Below, in pieces: positions 1 through 7,041 of a stretch of 16,434 nucleotides of DNA. Each line of letters opens with the position of its first letter. Within the stretch, counting starts at the first letter, position 1. A program made the translations under genes and the position numbers. Under the pieces are notes generated by a model. The model saw only the letters and a list, made by a program, of their open reading frames with translations. It was not told where the DNA came from and ran no database searches. The stretch is from Betaproteobacteria bacterium (GTDB lineage Bacteria > Pseudomonadota > Gammaproteobacteria > Burkholderiales > Casimicrobiaceae): the NCBI GenBank assembly GCA_025355395.1, contig JANXZT010000444.1, forward strand, positions 1-16,434, read 5' to 3'.

Positions 1-431
1 CCGATGCCGGCACCTACGGCATGGGCATCATGACGGTGCGCGATGCGTCGGAAGTGACAGGTCTCAACCGCAAGCAGCGCAACAAGATGTCGGTGATCAA
101 AGAGGGGCTCGAAGTGAGCTCGGTGATCATCCAGGAAGGCGTGCCGACCTTCGAGTCGATCAATGACGCCATCGCCGAGCCGGTGGTGTACATGATCGAC
201 CGGTTCGTGGTCGGCGGTTTCTATCGGGTGCACACTTCGCGTGGCAAGGACGAAAATCTGAACGCGCCCGGAGCGGAGTTCGTGCCGCTCGCCTTCGAAA
301 CACCCTGCATTCCGGATCTCGGCGGACCCGCGGGCTGCCCGCCCAACCGCTTCTACGCTTACGGCGTGGTCGCGCGGCTCGCCCAGCTCGCCGCCGCCAT
401 CGAGGTCGAGCAACTCAGCAATCCGGTGTGA
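1..431 (+). CDS. gshA: Glutamate-cysteine ligase, C-terminal part (5' end outside window)
   Basis: This is the last 142 residues of a protein whose start lies left of the window; complete codons begin at base 3 and the TGA stop is at 429-431. The visible sequence runs DAGTYGMGIMTVRDASEV, then VIIQEGVPTFE, and ends in a hydrophobic and acidic tail. From family knowledge this matches the C-terminal region of the proteobacterial glutamate-cysteine ligase type found in many Betaproteobacteria, not the E. coli type. The enzyme joins glutamate and cysteine using ATP in the cytoplasm, the first step of glutathione synthesis. The catalytic ATP-binding part is not in view, so activity cannot be judged. 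It converges on xerC, with a short inverted repeat between the two stops. Confidence 0.88.
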   Translation, partial: DAGTYGMGIMTVRDASEVTGLNRKQRNKMSVIKEGLEVSSVIIQEGVPTFESINDAIAEPVVYMIDRFVVGGFYRVHTSRGKDENLNAPGAEFVPLAFETPCIPDLGGPAGCPPNRFYAYGVVARLAQLAAAIEVEQLSNPV

Positions 432-452
432 TCGCGCCCGCGTATTGTCGTA

Positions 453-523
453 GGGTCAGAGACGAGTTTCGCTTGCTGCGCCCCCACGCATACTCGCCGC
501 ATGGCGAAATTCGTCTCTGACCC
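453..523. repeat. REP-like inverted repeat between gshA and xerC
   Basis: Two 20-base arms, 453-472 (gggtcagagacgagtttcgc) and 504-523 (gcgaaattcgtctctgaccc), are reverse complements at 19 of 20 positions and enclose a 31-base spacer. The element starts 21 bases after the gshA stop and ends 3 bases from the xerC stop, so it fills the convergent gap. The arm resembles the repeated GGGGTCAGAGACGAATTT-type motif that I recall near REP-associated tyrosine transposase genes in environmental Proteobacteria; that link comes from memory and was not tested. No transposase is in the window and there is no T-run for a classic intrinsic terminator, though the hairpin could still stop or protect transcripts from both sides. 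Confidence 0.7.
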
Positions 524-526
524 CAA

Positions 527-1444
527 TTACTTGCCGCGGCGCTTCTTCGCTCGCGGGTGCGCCTGATCGTAGACCTTGGCGAGATACTGGAAATCCAGGT
601 GGGTGTAGACCTGGGTGCTCGCAATGCTCGCGTGCCCGAGCATTTCCTGCACCGCGCGAAGGTCCCCCGACGATTGCAGTACGTGCGAGGCAAACGAATG
701 CCTCAGCATGTGCGGATAAACGTGCCGGTTGATGCCCTGGCGGATGGCCCATTGCGCAAGCCGGCGCTCGATCGCGCGGCGGGTGATGCGTGTTCCGCGC
801 TTGCCGACAAAAAGTGCGGTCTCGGCGGCCGTGGCAAGTCCCTCTCTCACGACCAGCCACGCTGCTACGGCGTCGCGCGCAGGCCCCCCGACGGGCACGA
901 TCCGCTCCTTGGCACCTTTGCCCCAGACGCGAACTTCCCCCGTTGCGAGATCGACGCGACCAAGATCAAGTCCGGCCAGCTCGGCAAGTCGGAGACCGGA
1001 CGAATAGGCGAGCTCGAACAGCGCACGATCCCTCACGGCGAGCGGATCGTCTGCGGCAATGGTGACAAGCTGGACCGCTTCGTCGGGAGAGAGCGCCGAG
1101 GGCAGGCGCTTCGGGGACTTCGGCGCCTTGAGACCGCTGCACGGATTCTCGCGTACCGTGCCGTCGCGCTCGAGCAGGAAGCGATAAAACGCGCGCCATG
1201 ACGACAGCGTGCGGGCGAGACTGCGTCCGGACAGTCCGCGCGCATGGAGTGTGGCCAGTATTCGGCGCAAGGCCGGTGGCTGCAACAAGGCGATGTCGTC
1301 GTCCCCGGCAAGCCCGGCCAGCGCGCGCACATCGCGCACGTAGGCGTCCCGCGTGAGCGCCGGTCGTCCCTCCAGGTGGGCCGCGAACTCACCCACCTGC
1401 GCCGCATTGGCAGAGGATAACGACGGCGCCGTTGCCTTGATCAT
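527..1444 (-). CDS. xerC: Tyrosine recombinase XerC
   Basis: A 305-residue site-specific tyrosine recombinase, the usual XerC length. The N-terminal SAM-like core-binding domain covers about residues 15-95 and the catalytic domain about 115-295. All six expected active-site residues are visible: Arg152 (SSGLRLAEL), Lys176 (WGKGAKER), His245 and Arg248 (HMLRH), His271 (LGHAS) and the nucleophile Tyr280 (VYTH). With XerD it would resolve chromosome dimers at dif during division. The ATG at 1444 is chosen because the only upstream in-frame start is a GTG at 1522, which would overlap the DUF484 gene; no good ribosome-binding site precedes 1444. The DUF484 neighbour matches the E. coli order dapF-yigA-xerC. 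The tail is very basic (AKKRRGK). Confidence 0.93.
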   Translation of the reverse strand: MIKATAPSLSSANAAQVGEFAAHLEGRPALTRDAYVRDVRALAGLAGDDDIALLQPPALRRILATLHARGLSGRSLARTLSSWRAFYRFLLERDGTVRENPCSGLKAPKSPKRLPSALSPDEAVQLVTIAADDPLAVRDRALFELAYSSGLRLAELAGLDLGRVDLATGEVRVWGKGAKERIVPVGGPARDAVAAWLVVREGLATAAETALFVGKRGTRITRRAIERRLAQWAIRQGINRHVYPHMLRHSFASHVLQSSGDLRAVQEMLGHASIASTQVYTHLDFQYLAKVYDQAHPRAKKRRGK

Positions 1445-1487
1445 GCCGAGTACGGAGTGTGCTGCGGGTTGCGTCCCGATCCGCGCA

Positions 1488-2141
1488 TCAGACCGCCGGT
1501 AAATACCGCGCCGTGGCGACACTCGCGAGCTCGGCGAGCCGGGTCAGGTACATCGTGCCCATACCGGCAAAGAAGCGATCCGGGTCGTCGCTGCTGAGCC
1601 CGAGCAATCCAAACGTGTGCGCCGTTCGTAACGGCAGGAATGCGTAGGAGCGCGAGGATTCGCCATCCTCGAACCAGTCGCGCGCCTCGAACGGCGGGTT
1701 CGGACCGCAGTAGGGCGCGCCGAGCTGGTCGGTGTATTGACGCAGCTCATGGCTCGTGGCCGCGAGCTCGGGGAGATACGAGCGCTCCGGCACCTTGCCC
1801 CACAGTCGCGAGGCAACGTGAGGCACGCCAAAATCTTCCGTGAGGCTCTGGTAGAGAACGGCGAGTGTGGTCTCGAGATCAGGCGCCGCAAATAGCGCAA
1901 GGGTGGAGCGGTGCAGCTTTTCGCTGATCCCATCATTTTCGCTGCCGAACCGGATCAACTCGCGCAGGCGATTTTCGAGCTCCAGGTTTTTTTCGCGCAG
2001 CGCGATGATCTGGCGCTCGGCGATGGGAATGGCATGGCCACCATGCGGATGCGGAACAAAGAACTCCGCAACAAGATCGGCATAGTCCTCGAAAAAGCGT
2101 GGGTTCTGCTTGAGATATTCGGCGACCGCATCGGCGTCCAT
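1488..2141 (-). CDS. DUF484 family protein (GAF-like, YigA-type)
   Basis: A 217-residue soluble protein with no signal peptide or membrane segment. Residues 1-25 (DADAVAEYLKQNPRFFEDYADLV) are the typical opening of the DUF484 family, of which E. coli YigA is a member. A short helical, possibly coiled-coil stretch follows at about 42-66 (IIALREKNLELENRLRELIRF), then a GAF-like fold to the C-terminus. The biochemical role of the family is not established. The gene starts 12 bases after the dapF stop and ends 43 bases before xerC, so it should be co-transcribed with both. The dapF-DUF484-xerC arrangement is widely conserved in Proteobacteria, which suggests but does not prove a link to XerC or cell-envelope growth. 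Confidence 0.88.
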   Translation of the reverse strand: MDADAVAEYLKQNPRFFEDYADLVAEFFVPHPHGGHAIPIAERQIIALREKNLELENRLRELIRFGSENDGISEKLHRSTLALFAAPDLETTLAVLYQSLTEDFGVPHVASRLWGKVPERSYLPELAATSHELRQYTDQLGAPYCGPNPPFEARDWFEDGESSRSYAFLPLRTAHTFGLLGLSSDDPDRFFAGMGTMYLTRLAELASVATARYLPAV

Positions 2142-2153
2142 CCGCGTGAATTC

Positions 2154-3035
2154 CTATCCTCTTCCGGTTTTATCATGCACCGGCCGGAGAACCTCCGGTG
2201 CGGGTACGTGCCATTCGCCTTCGAACACGGTGACGGCGGGACCCGTCATTTGCACCGCCGCGTCAACCGCCGGCCAGTCGATGACCAGAACACCGCCGCG
2301 CGTTCGCACCGTGACGGGCGATGCCAGCAAGCCCCGCCGGATCCCGGCAACGACTGCAGCACAGGCGCCCGTACCACAGGCCATCGTTTCCCCGGCGCCG
2401 CGTTCCCACACACGCAGCGCAATGGTATCGCGATCGACTATCTCCATGTAGCCGGCATTCACGCCTTGCGGAAAACGCGGATGGTGCTCGAGGCGCGGTC
2501 CCTGCGTAGTCACGGGCGCGGAATCGACGTCCCTGACCACCTGCACTGCGTGCGGATTGCCCATGGACAGCACGGTGAGCTCCAGCGCGTCGCCATCGAC
2601 CGTGAGGCGATGGATGATCGAATCGCCGGCGGCCTGGAACGGGACTTCGGCGGGTAAAAAGCGCGGCCGGCCCATGTCCACCCGAACCTCGCCATCGTCG
2701 AGGATCTCCGGGAAGATCATGCCTCCCGCCGTTTCGACGCGCATCACACCTTGAGTCGTGAGCCCGTGGTCGCAAACGAATTTGACAAAGCAGCGCGCGC
2801 CGTTGCCGCATTGCTCCACTTCAGAGCCATCGGCGTTGAAGATGCGGTAGCGAAAATCCGCATCGGCGTGCCTGGGCCGCTCGACCAGCAGAATCTGGTC
2901 ACACCCCACGCCAAAGCGCCGATCGGCGAGGAGCTGCAACTGTTCCCTGGTCAACTCGACGCGCTGGCGCACCGCATCGAATACCACGAAATCGTTGCCG
3001 AGCCCGTGCATCTTGGTGAATTTCAGGGTGGTCAT
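2154..3035 (-). CDS. dapF: Diaminopimelate epimerase
   Basis: A 293-residue DapF, close to the usual 275-290. It interconverts LL- and meso-diaminopimelate without a cofactor, supplying lysine and peptidoglycan crosslinks in the cytoplasm. The opening MTTLKFTKMHGLGNDFVV is characteristic. Both catalytic cysteines are present in their motifs: Cys76 in EQCGNGARC and Cys220 in ETMACGTGAC. The start at 3035 is set by this N-terminus and by an ATGA overlap with the stop of the upstream lipoprotein gene (3032-3035), which suggests translational coupling. The same frame stays open to 3563, but that extension lies over the lipoprotein gene and is not protein-like. The C-terminus carries a short extra tail (about residues 278-293). 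Confidence 0.96.
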   Translation of the reverse strand: MTTLKFTKMHGLGNDFVVFDAVRQRVELTREQLQLLADRRFGVGCDQILLVERPRHADADFRYRIFNADGSEVEQCGNGARCFVKFVCDHGLTTQGVMRVETAGGMIFPEILDDGEVRVDMGRPRFLPAEVPFQAAGDSIIHRLTVDGDALELTVLSMGNPHAVQVVRDVDSAPVTTQGPRLEHHPRFPQGVNAGYMEIVDRDTIALRVWERGAGETMACGTGACAAVVAGIRRGLLASPVTVRTRGGVLVIDWPAVDAAVQMTGPAVTVFEGEWHVPAPEVLRPVHDKTGRG

Positions 3036-3547
3036 TGCCGGCGTCCCAAAAGATCGCCGGCGTTCAAATCTCCGCGTTTGCTGAAGTTCAATCGACGTCC
3101 ATCCAGCGCGACCAGGAAGCCGGTAATCTCGTAGTTCAGTCGACCGCGACGCAGAATGCGCTCGAGCAATCCCGTCAGCACGCGGACATCGGCGCGGGTT
3201 TCGACATCGACGCGCGTTTCCCCGCTCGCCGCCAGAGTGACCGGGGCCGGGAGCCGTCCCGTGGCCGCCGGCGTACCTTCGAGGGTGACATCGGCCTCGA
3301 GGGTGTCGACGGCAATCGGAAACGGGTTCGGATTGGTGACCTTCAGCGCCACTACCAGGGTGAGTGCATTGCCGGCGAGCATCGCGCCTTGCAACCCGGC
3401 CACTTCCACCCGCGGTGGGGCGGGGCGCTGCGCAATGCCCGCACAACTTGCGATCAGGCTCGCGGTCGCGAGGACGACCATTGCCCGGACACGTAATCGG
3501 TGACGCAGGCGCAATGCCGTCACGTAGTCGAACAACGACATTGGCAT
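3032..3547 (-). CDS. LEA2-type (LEA14-like) lipoprotein
   Basis: A 171-residue predicted lipoprotein. An arginine-rich n-region (RLRHRLRVR) is followed by a hydrophobic segment and a lipobox I-A-S-C with the lipidated cysteine at residue 35. The rest (about 45-165) resembles the LEA type 2 / water-stress fold: VTNPNPFPIAVDTLEADVTLEG is the recognisable NPNPFPI core, near the start of a beta-sandwich. The molecular role of such bacterial proteins is unknown. Met1 (3547) or Met3 (3541) are preferred over Met23 (3481), because the late start would leave a signal without positive charge; no strong ribosome-binding site helps to choose. It overlaps dapF by four bases (ATGA) and follows the methyltransferase gene after 22 bases. 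E. coli also has a small lipoprotein gene upstream of dapF (yifL/lptM), but it is unrelated in sequence. Confidence 0.78.
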   Translation of the reverse strand: MPMSLFDYVTALRLRHRLRVRAMVVLATASLIASCAGIAQRPAPPRVEVAGLQGAMLAGNALTLVVALKVTNPNPFPIAVDTLEADVTLEGTPAATGRLPAPVTLAASGETRVDVETRADVRVLTGLLERILRRGRLNYEITGFLVALDGRRLNFSKRGDLNAGDLLGRRQ

Positions 3548-3569
3548 GAATCCGCGTTGCCATCGGCGC

Positions 3570-4193
3570 TCATGCCGTGCCCGCTACCATCAGGAACACC
3601 GGAAAGGTCTGGTTCTTGCCATTCACTGTCTTGTTCATTTCGAACGCCGTGGTGAAGCGGACTTTTGCGAATCCCGCATCTAGCGCCCGCGCGGTGAGCT
3701 CGGCCCGGTCGAACCCAAGATGCCCATCAAAGCCCGCCCCGTGGAACGATCCGTCTTCGGTGTCGAGATCAGCGATGCAAAGGATCCCGGAGCGGACAAG
3801 CTGCTCTTGGAAGCGGCGCAGGATCGCGTCGGTGTCCGGAATGTGATGGAGCGTCATCGCTGAATAGATGATGTCGAAGCGCTTGCCTGGCACGGTCTCG
3901 AGGAGAAGATCGAGCTTGATCGCCTCCAGGTGATCGCGTCCGCCTGCAGCATCGATTTTGGCATTCGCAACCGCCAGCATTCCGTCCGACACGTCGGCCA
4001 TGGTGATGTCAGCGAAGTGCGTGCGCAGCGCAAAGCTCAGCAGTCCGGTCCCGCAGCCATATTCAAGCGCGCGCATTCCGGCCACCAGCGGCACTTCGCG
4101 CACAATGGCCGCCGCGATCGCATTGGCCCGCTCGACCTTCAGCGGGTCGTCATCCCAGGTGGCCGCCCGGGCATCGAAATTACCTGTGGTCAT
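3570..4193 (-). CDS. Class I SAM-dependent methyltransferase, substrate unknown
   Basis: A 207-residue cytoplasmic methyltransferase of the class I Rossmann fold. Motif I is ALEYGCGTGLLSFAL at about residues 42-56. The acidic end of strand 2 is MADVSDGML (65-73), and motif IV/V-like DIIYSAMTLHHIPD lies at 107-120. The fold resembles UbiE/BioC-like enzymes, but nothing visible fixes the substrate. The start at 4193 is chosen because GGAGA sits just ahead of it (cggagagaatgacATG) and the N-terminus MTTGNFDARAATWDDD is typical of the fold; the frame upstream to 4292 is not protein-like. It is the first gene of the minus-strand cassette leading into the lipoprotein, dapF, DUF484 and xerC, though functional linkage to them is not implied. 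Confidence 0.85.
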   Translation of the reverse strand: MTTGNFDARAATWDDDPLKVERANAIAAAIVREVPLVAGMRALEYGCGTGLLSFALRTHFADITMADVSDGMLAVANAKIDAAGGRDHLEAIKLDLLLETVPGKRFDIIYSAMTLHHIPDTDAILRRFQEQLVRSGILCIADLDTEDGSFHGAGFDGHLGFDRAELTARALDAGFAKVRFTTAFEMNKTVNGKNQTFPVFLMVAGTA

Positions 4194-4414
4194 GTCATTC
4201 TCTCCGGCTCCAGGATGCGCGCATCGGCGTGGCAGTCTTCCGCCGATGGTGGTGATGCCATCTGTGTTGGCGGGTACGCAGCGGTTGTGCAATCAGGTCG
4301 ATGACATCGGCAGGCTCGCGTCGGGGGCCGCTCCCATCCATTTGCGTGCGTTCATTCGACGTCCGAACGTCCAGCGCGAACGAGAACCGCCGGATGAACG
4401 CTTCGCTGCACGCT
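4194..4414. other. Intergenic region between ychF and the methyltransferase, with nested dyads
   Basis: No credible gene is visible in these 221 bases. An 8-base inverted repeat, gcgttcat (4348-4355) and atgaacgc (4394-4401), lies 3' of ychF. Inside it is a small hairpin, gacgt-ccga-acgtc (4358-4371). There is no T-run on the minus strand after this structure, so it is not a standard intrinsic terminator. The promoter of the methyltransferase-dapF-xerC cassette is expected here, but I could not pick out convincing -35 and -10 boxes. Confidence 0.4.
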
Positions 4415-5509
4415 TCAGACATTGAATCGGAAGTGCATGACGTCGCCATCCTTGACCACGTATTCCTTGCCTTCGAGGCGCATCTTGCCCGCGTCCTTGG
4501 CGCCATGCTCGCCCTTGCTCGCGAGGAAATCGTCGAACGCGATCACTTCGGCACGGATGAAACCTTTTTCGAAATCGGTATGGATCACGCTCGCGGCCTG
4601 CGGGGCCGTATCGCCGACGTGGATGGTCCATGCTCGCACTTCCTTGGGACCCGCGGTGAAGTAGGTCTGCAGTCGGAGCAGCTTGTATCCGGCATGGATC
4701 ACCCGGTCGAGCCCCGGCTCGTCGAGGCCAAGATCGAGCAGGAATGCAAGCTTGTCCTCGCCCTCCAGATCCGCGATCTCCGCCTCGAGCGCGGCGCATA
4801 CCGGCACCACCGGCGCGCCTTCGGCCGCGGCGTGCCGCTCCACCTCGGCGAGCAAAGGGTTATCGTGAAAGCCGCGCTCGGCGACATTGGCGACGTACAT
4901 CGCCGGCTTCATCGTGAGCAGGAAGAGGGGGCGCAGGATCGCGATTTCCTCCGCATAAAGATCCGCGGTGCGCGCCGGCCGACCCTCGTTCAGCACGCCT
5001 TCGACTTTCTTCAATGCGGCGACCAATCGTTGCGCTTCCTTGTCGCCCCCGGCGCGCGCGGACTTTTCGTACTTTGCGAGTTGCTTGTCGACGGTCGCAA
5101 GGTCGGCCAGCGCGAGCTCGGTGTTGATGGTCTCGATATCGGAAACCGGATTCACCTTGCCCGAGACGTGAACGACATTCTCGTCCTCGAAACAGCGAAC
5201 CACATGGGCGATGGCGTCGGTCTCGCGAATGGTAGCGAGGAACTTGTTGCCAAGACCTTCGCCTTTGGACGCGCCGGCGACCAACCCCGCGATGTCGACG
5301 AACTCCACCACTGCCGGCAACACCTTCTCCGGCTTCGCGATCCGCGCGAGACTAAGAAGCCGCGGGTCAGGCACCTCGACAATGCCCACGTTCGGCTCGA
5401 TGGTGCAAAAGGGATAGTTCTCGGCGGCGATTCCCGCCTTGGTGAGGGCATTGAAAAGCGTCGACTTCCCCACGTTGGGCAATCCGACGATGCCGCATTT
5501 CAAGCTCAT
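4415..5509 (-). CDS. ychF: Ribosome-binding ATPase YchF (OLA1/Obg family)
   Basis: A 364-residue YchF, full length for the family (about 363). The P-loop GLPNVGKS is at residues 9-16, the switch II motif DIAG at 72-75, and the base-recognition motif is NVAE at 208-211. An NxxE in place of the GTPase NKxD is the known reason YchF prefers ATP over GTP; most members read NMAE, so Val here is a mild variant. The C-terminal TGS domain covers about residues 280-364 (LQTYFTAGPKEVRAW). YchF binds ribosomes and is implicated in stress and redox responses. Its ATG overlaps the pth stop by four bases (ATGA), and AAGGA lies 7 bases upstream inside pth, so the two are probably translationally coupled. Confidence 0.97.
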   Translation of the reverse strand: MSLKCGIVGLPNVGKSTLFNALTKAGIAAENYPFCTIEPNVGIVEVPDPRLLSLARIAKPEKVLPAVVEFVDIAGLVAGASKGEGLGNKFLATIRETDAIAHVVRCFEDENVVHVSGKVNPVSDIETINTELALADLATVDKQLAKYEKSARAGGDKEAQRLVAALKKVEGVLNEGRPARTADLYAEEIAILRPLFLLTMKPAMYVANVAERGFHDNPLLAEVERHAAAEGAPVVPVCAALEAEIADLEGEDKLAFLLDLGLDEPGLDRVIHAGYKLLRLQTYFTAGPKEVRAWTIHVGDTAPQAASVIHTDFEKGFIRAEVIAFDDFLASKGEHGAKDAGKMRLEGKEYVVKDGDVMHFRFNV

Positions 5510-6099
5510 GACGTTTCCTTGCGTGTATGAAGCTCGAGCATTGCGCGCTCGAAGTCGCCCGCGGCAATGGCCGGCCAGGCTTCGACACCGCGCCCGACGG
5601 CGTCATCGATCGGCCCGCGCTCTTCTGTCCGTGGAGGACGCAGCACGTAGTCCACCACCGGCTGCTGCGGGATGTCCGAGTCGCGCGGATGCCCGATCCC
5701 GATCCGCAGGCGCCAGAAATCGGCAGTAGCCAGGTGCGCGGTGATGTCGCGCAAGCCATTATGGCCGGCGCTTCCGCCACCGAATTTCATCTTGATGCTG
5801 CCCGGCTTCAAGTCGAGCTCGTCGTGCGCGACCAGAATTTCCGCAGGCTCGATATCGAAAAAGCGGGTGAGTGCGGAGACGGCACGGCCGCTTAGATTCA
5901 TGTAGGTGCCGGGCTTCAGAATTCGTACGTCGCCCGCGCCGCGCGCAACGGCACCGAAGAACCTGGCTTCGTTCGCAAAACTGCCGGAAAGCCGCTGAAC
6001 CAGGGCGTTGGCAAACCAGAAACCCGTGTTATGGCGGGTCCCGTCGTGCTCGCGTCCGGGGTTTCCCAGACCCACCACCAGTCGAATCGGCGTTGCCAT
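5506..6099 (-). CDS. pth: Peptidyl-tRNA hydrolase
   Basis: A 197-residue Pth. It releases peptides from prematurely dropped peptidyl-tRNAs and recycles the tRNA. Key residues sit at the expected places: Asn13 (GLGNPG), catalytic His23 (TRHNTG), Asn68 (TYMNLSG), Asp93 (VAHDELDLKPG) and Asn114 (SAGHNGLRD). The ATG at 6099 begins the standard MATPIRLVVGLGNPG opening. The gene lies in the conserved order prs-rplY-pth-ychF, but a terminator (6124-6158) ends just 24 bases upstream of the start codon, so transcription must come from read-through or a promoter embedded around that hairpin. It is coupled to ychF downstream. Confidence 0.97.
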   Translation of the reverse strand: MATPIRLVVGLGNPGREHDGTRHNTGFWFANALVQRLSGSFANEARFFGAVARGAGDVRILKPGTYMNLSGRAVSALTRFFDIEPAEILVAHDELDLKPGSIKMKFGGGSAGHNGLRDITAHLATADFWRLRIGIGHPRDSDIPQQPVVDYVLRPPRTEERGPIDDAVGRGVEAWPAIAAGDFERAMLELHTRKETS

Positions 6100-6123
6100 G
6101 GCCCTGCGAAAATGGTACGCGCC

Positions 6124-6158
6124 AATAAAAAGGCCCGCCGCCAGTCACGCGGCAGGCC
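6124..6158 (-). terminator. Intrinsic terminator after rplY
   Basis: Read on the minus strand, the stem GGCCTGCCGC (6158-6149), a 7-base loop and GCGGCGGGCC (6141-6132) form ten pairs including one G-U wobble, followed directly by TTTTTATT (6131-6124). It lies 26 bases after the rplY stop and ends 24 bases before the pth start. This is the clearest terminator in the window and should close the TPR-lolB-ispE-tRNA-prs-rplY transcript, at least in part. Confidence 0.88.
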
Positions 6159-6183
6159 CGGTTGCTTGGGACGCGGCGTGCGC

Positions 6184-6945
6184 TTACTTCTTCTTGTCGC
6201 CCTTCCCGGCTTCCTTCTTGTCGCCCGGTTTCGCTTCCTTCTTGTCGCTTGGCTTCGCTTCCACCTTGTCGCCTGGCTTCGCTTCCTTCTTGTCGCCGGC
6301 TTTGGGCTCGGCGGCCTTGGTTGCATCGGGCGCGGGTGCCGCTTCGGCGCTCTCCACCACTTCCTCGGCTTCAACCAGACCACGCGGAACGACCGCGGTG
6401 GCCACCACCGGATCGGTCTTGCCGCGCGACACCGCGGTCACGCCTTGAGGAAGCTTCAGCGCCGACACGTGGATGGACCCACCCGCTTCGAGGCTCGAAA
6501 GATCCACCTCGATGAATTCCGGCAGATCGCGTGGCAGGCACGCCAAGTCGAGCTCGGCCTTGACATGGCTCACGATGGCGCCCGCGAGCTTCACAGCCGG
6601 AGACGCCTCGCCGTTCACGAAGTGCAGCGGCACCTTCATGTGGATCTTCTTGTTCTCGTCGATGCGCTGGAAGTCGACATGCAGGATCTCGTTCTTGAAC
6701 GGATGCATCTGCACATCACGCAGCAACACCTTGCCCGAGGTGCCCTCGAGCTTCATGGTCAGGATGGATGCGTGGAACGCTTCGTTGCGCAACGCGTGAA
6801 AAAGCGCGTTGTGATCAAGCTCGATGGGTTGCGGCGTGGCAGTTCCGCCATAGACGATGCCCGGGGCGCGGCCCGAGCGGCGCAGGCGCCGGCTGGCACC
6901 ACGGCCTTCTGTGGCGCGCGGAAACGCCGTGAATTCGAGTTGCAT
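6184..6945 (-). CDS. rplY: 50S ribosomal protein L25, long (Ctc-type) form
   Basis: A 253-residue L25 of the long Ctc/TL5 type: an N-terminal 5S rRNA-binding domain (about 1-95) followed by the extra beta domain (about 100-190). The short E. coli L25 has only the first domain. The opening MQLEFTAFPRATEGRGASRRLRRSGRAPGIVYG is split here as MQLEFTAFPRATEGRG and ASRRLRRSGRAPGIVYGG, both characteristic. The ATG at 6945 has AGGAG 8 bases upstream. The last 54 residues are a low-complexity tail: acidic/alanine-rich, then about five copies of an eight-residue unit like KPGDKKEA, ending KKK. The protein binds 5S rRNA in the large subunit. It follows prs after 96 bases and precedes the terminator. Confidence 0.95.
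   Translation of the reverse strand: MQLEFTAFPRATEGRGASRRLRRSGRAPGIVYGGTATPQPIELDHNALFHALRNEAFHASILTMKLEGTSGKVLLRDVQMHPFKNEILHVDFQRIDENKKIHMKVPLHFVNGEASPAVKLAGAIVSHVKAELDLACLPRDLPEFIEVDLSSLEAGGSIHVSALKLPQGVTAVSRGKTDPVVATAVVPRGLVEAEEVVESAEAAPAPDATKAAEPKAGDKKEAKPGDKVEAKPSDKKEAKPGDKKEAGKGDKKK
6187..6303 (-). repeat. 24-base tandem repeat encoding the L25 C-terminal tail
   Basis: The 3' end of rplY codes for tandem octapeptides at residues 215-253: KAGDKKEA, KPGDKVEA, KPSDKKEA, KPGDKKEA and a partial GKGDKKK. On the + strand this appears as repeated cttcttgtcgcc-ggcttcg blocks of 24 bases with few differences. Such in-frame repeats can change copy number between strains through slippage, which would alter only tail length. 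Confidence 0.85.
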
Positions 6946-7041
6946 GAAGGGACTCCTGTGTCTGCGGCCTTCCGGGTTGGCACCCTTGCGCCGGGGCTGC
7001 CGGTCGTCCGCGGTTGGCGACGAAAAGCCTTGAAGTATAAC

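Noticed and set aside
3036..3563. N-terminal extension of DapF (about 176 residues)
   Set aside because: The extension is arginine/proline-rich low-quality sequence that overlaps the lipoprotein gene; the standard DapF opening begins at 3035.
4394..4401. Possible integron attC site in the gap after ychF
   Set aside because: The outer arms do not fit the GTTRRRY / RYYYAAC core sites, and no integrase or cassette-like gene is adjacent.
4301..5530. A 409-codon + strand open frame over ychF
   Set aside because: It mirrors ychF codon for codon on the other strand, and ychF has every family motif; the antisense product resembles nothing known to me.
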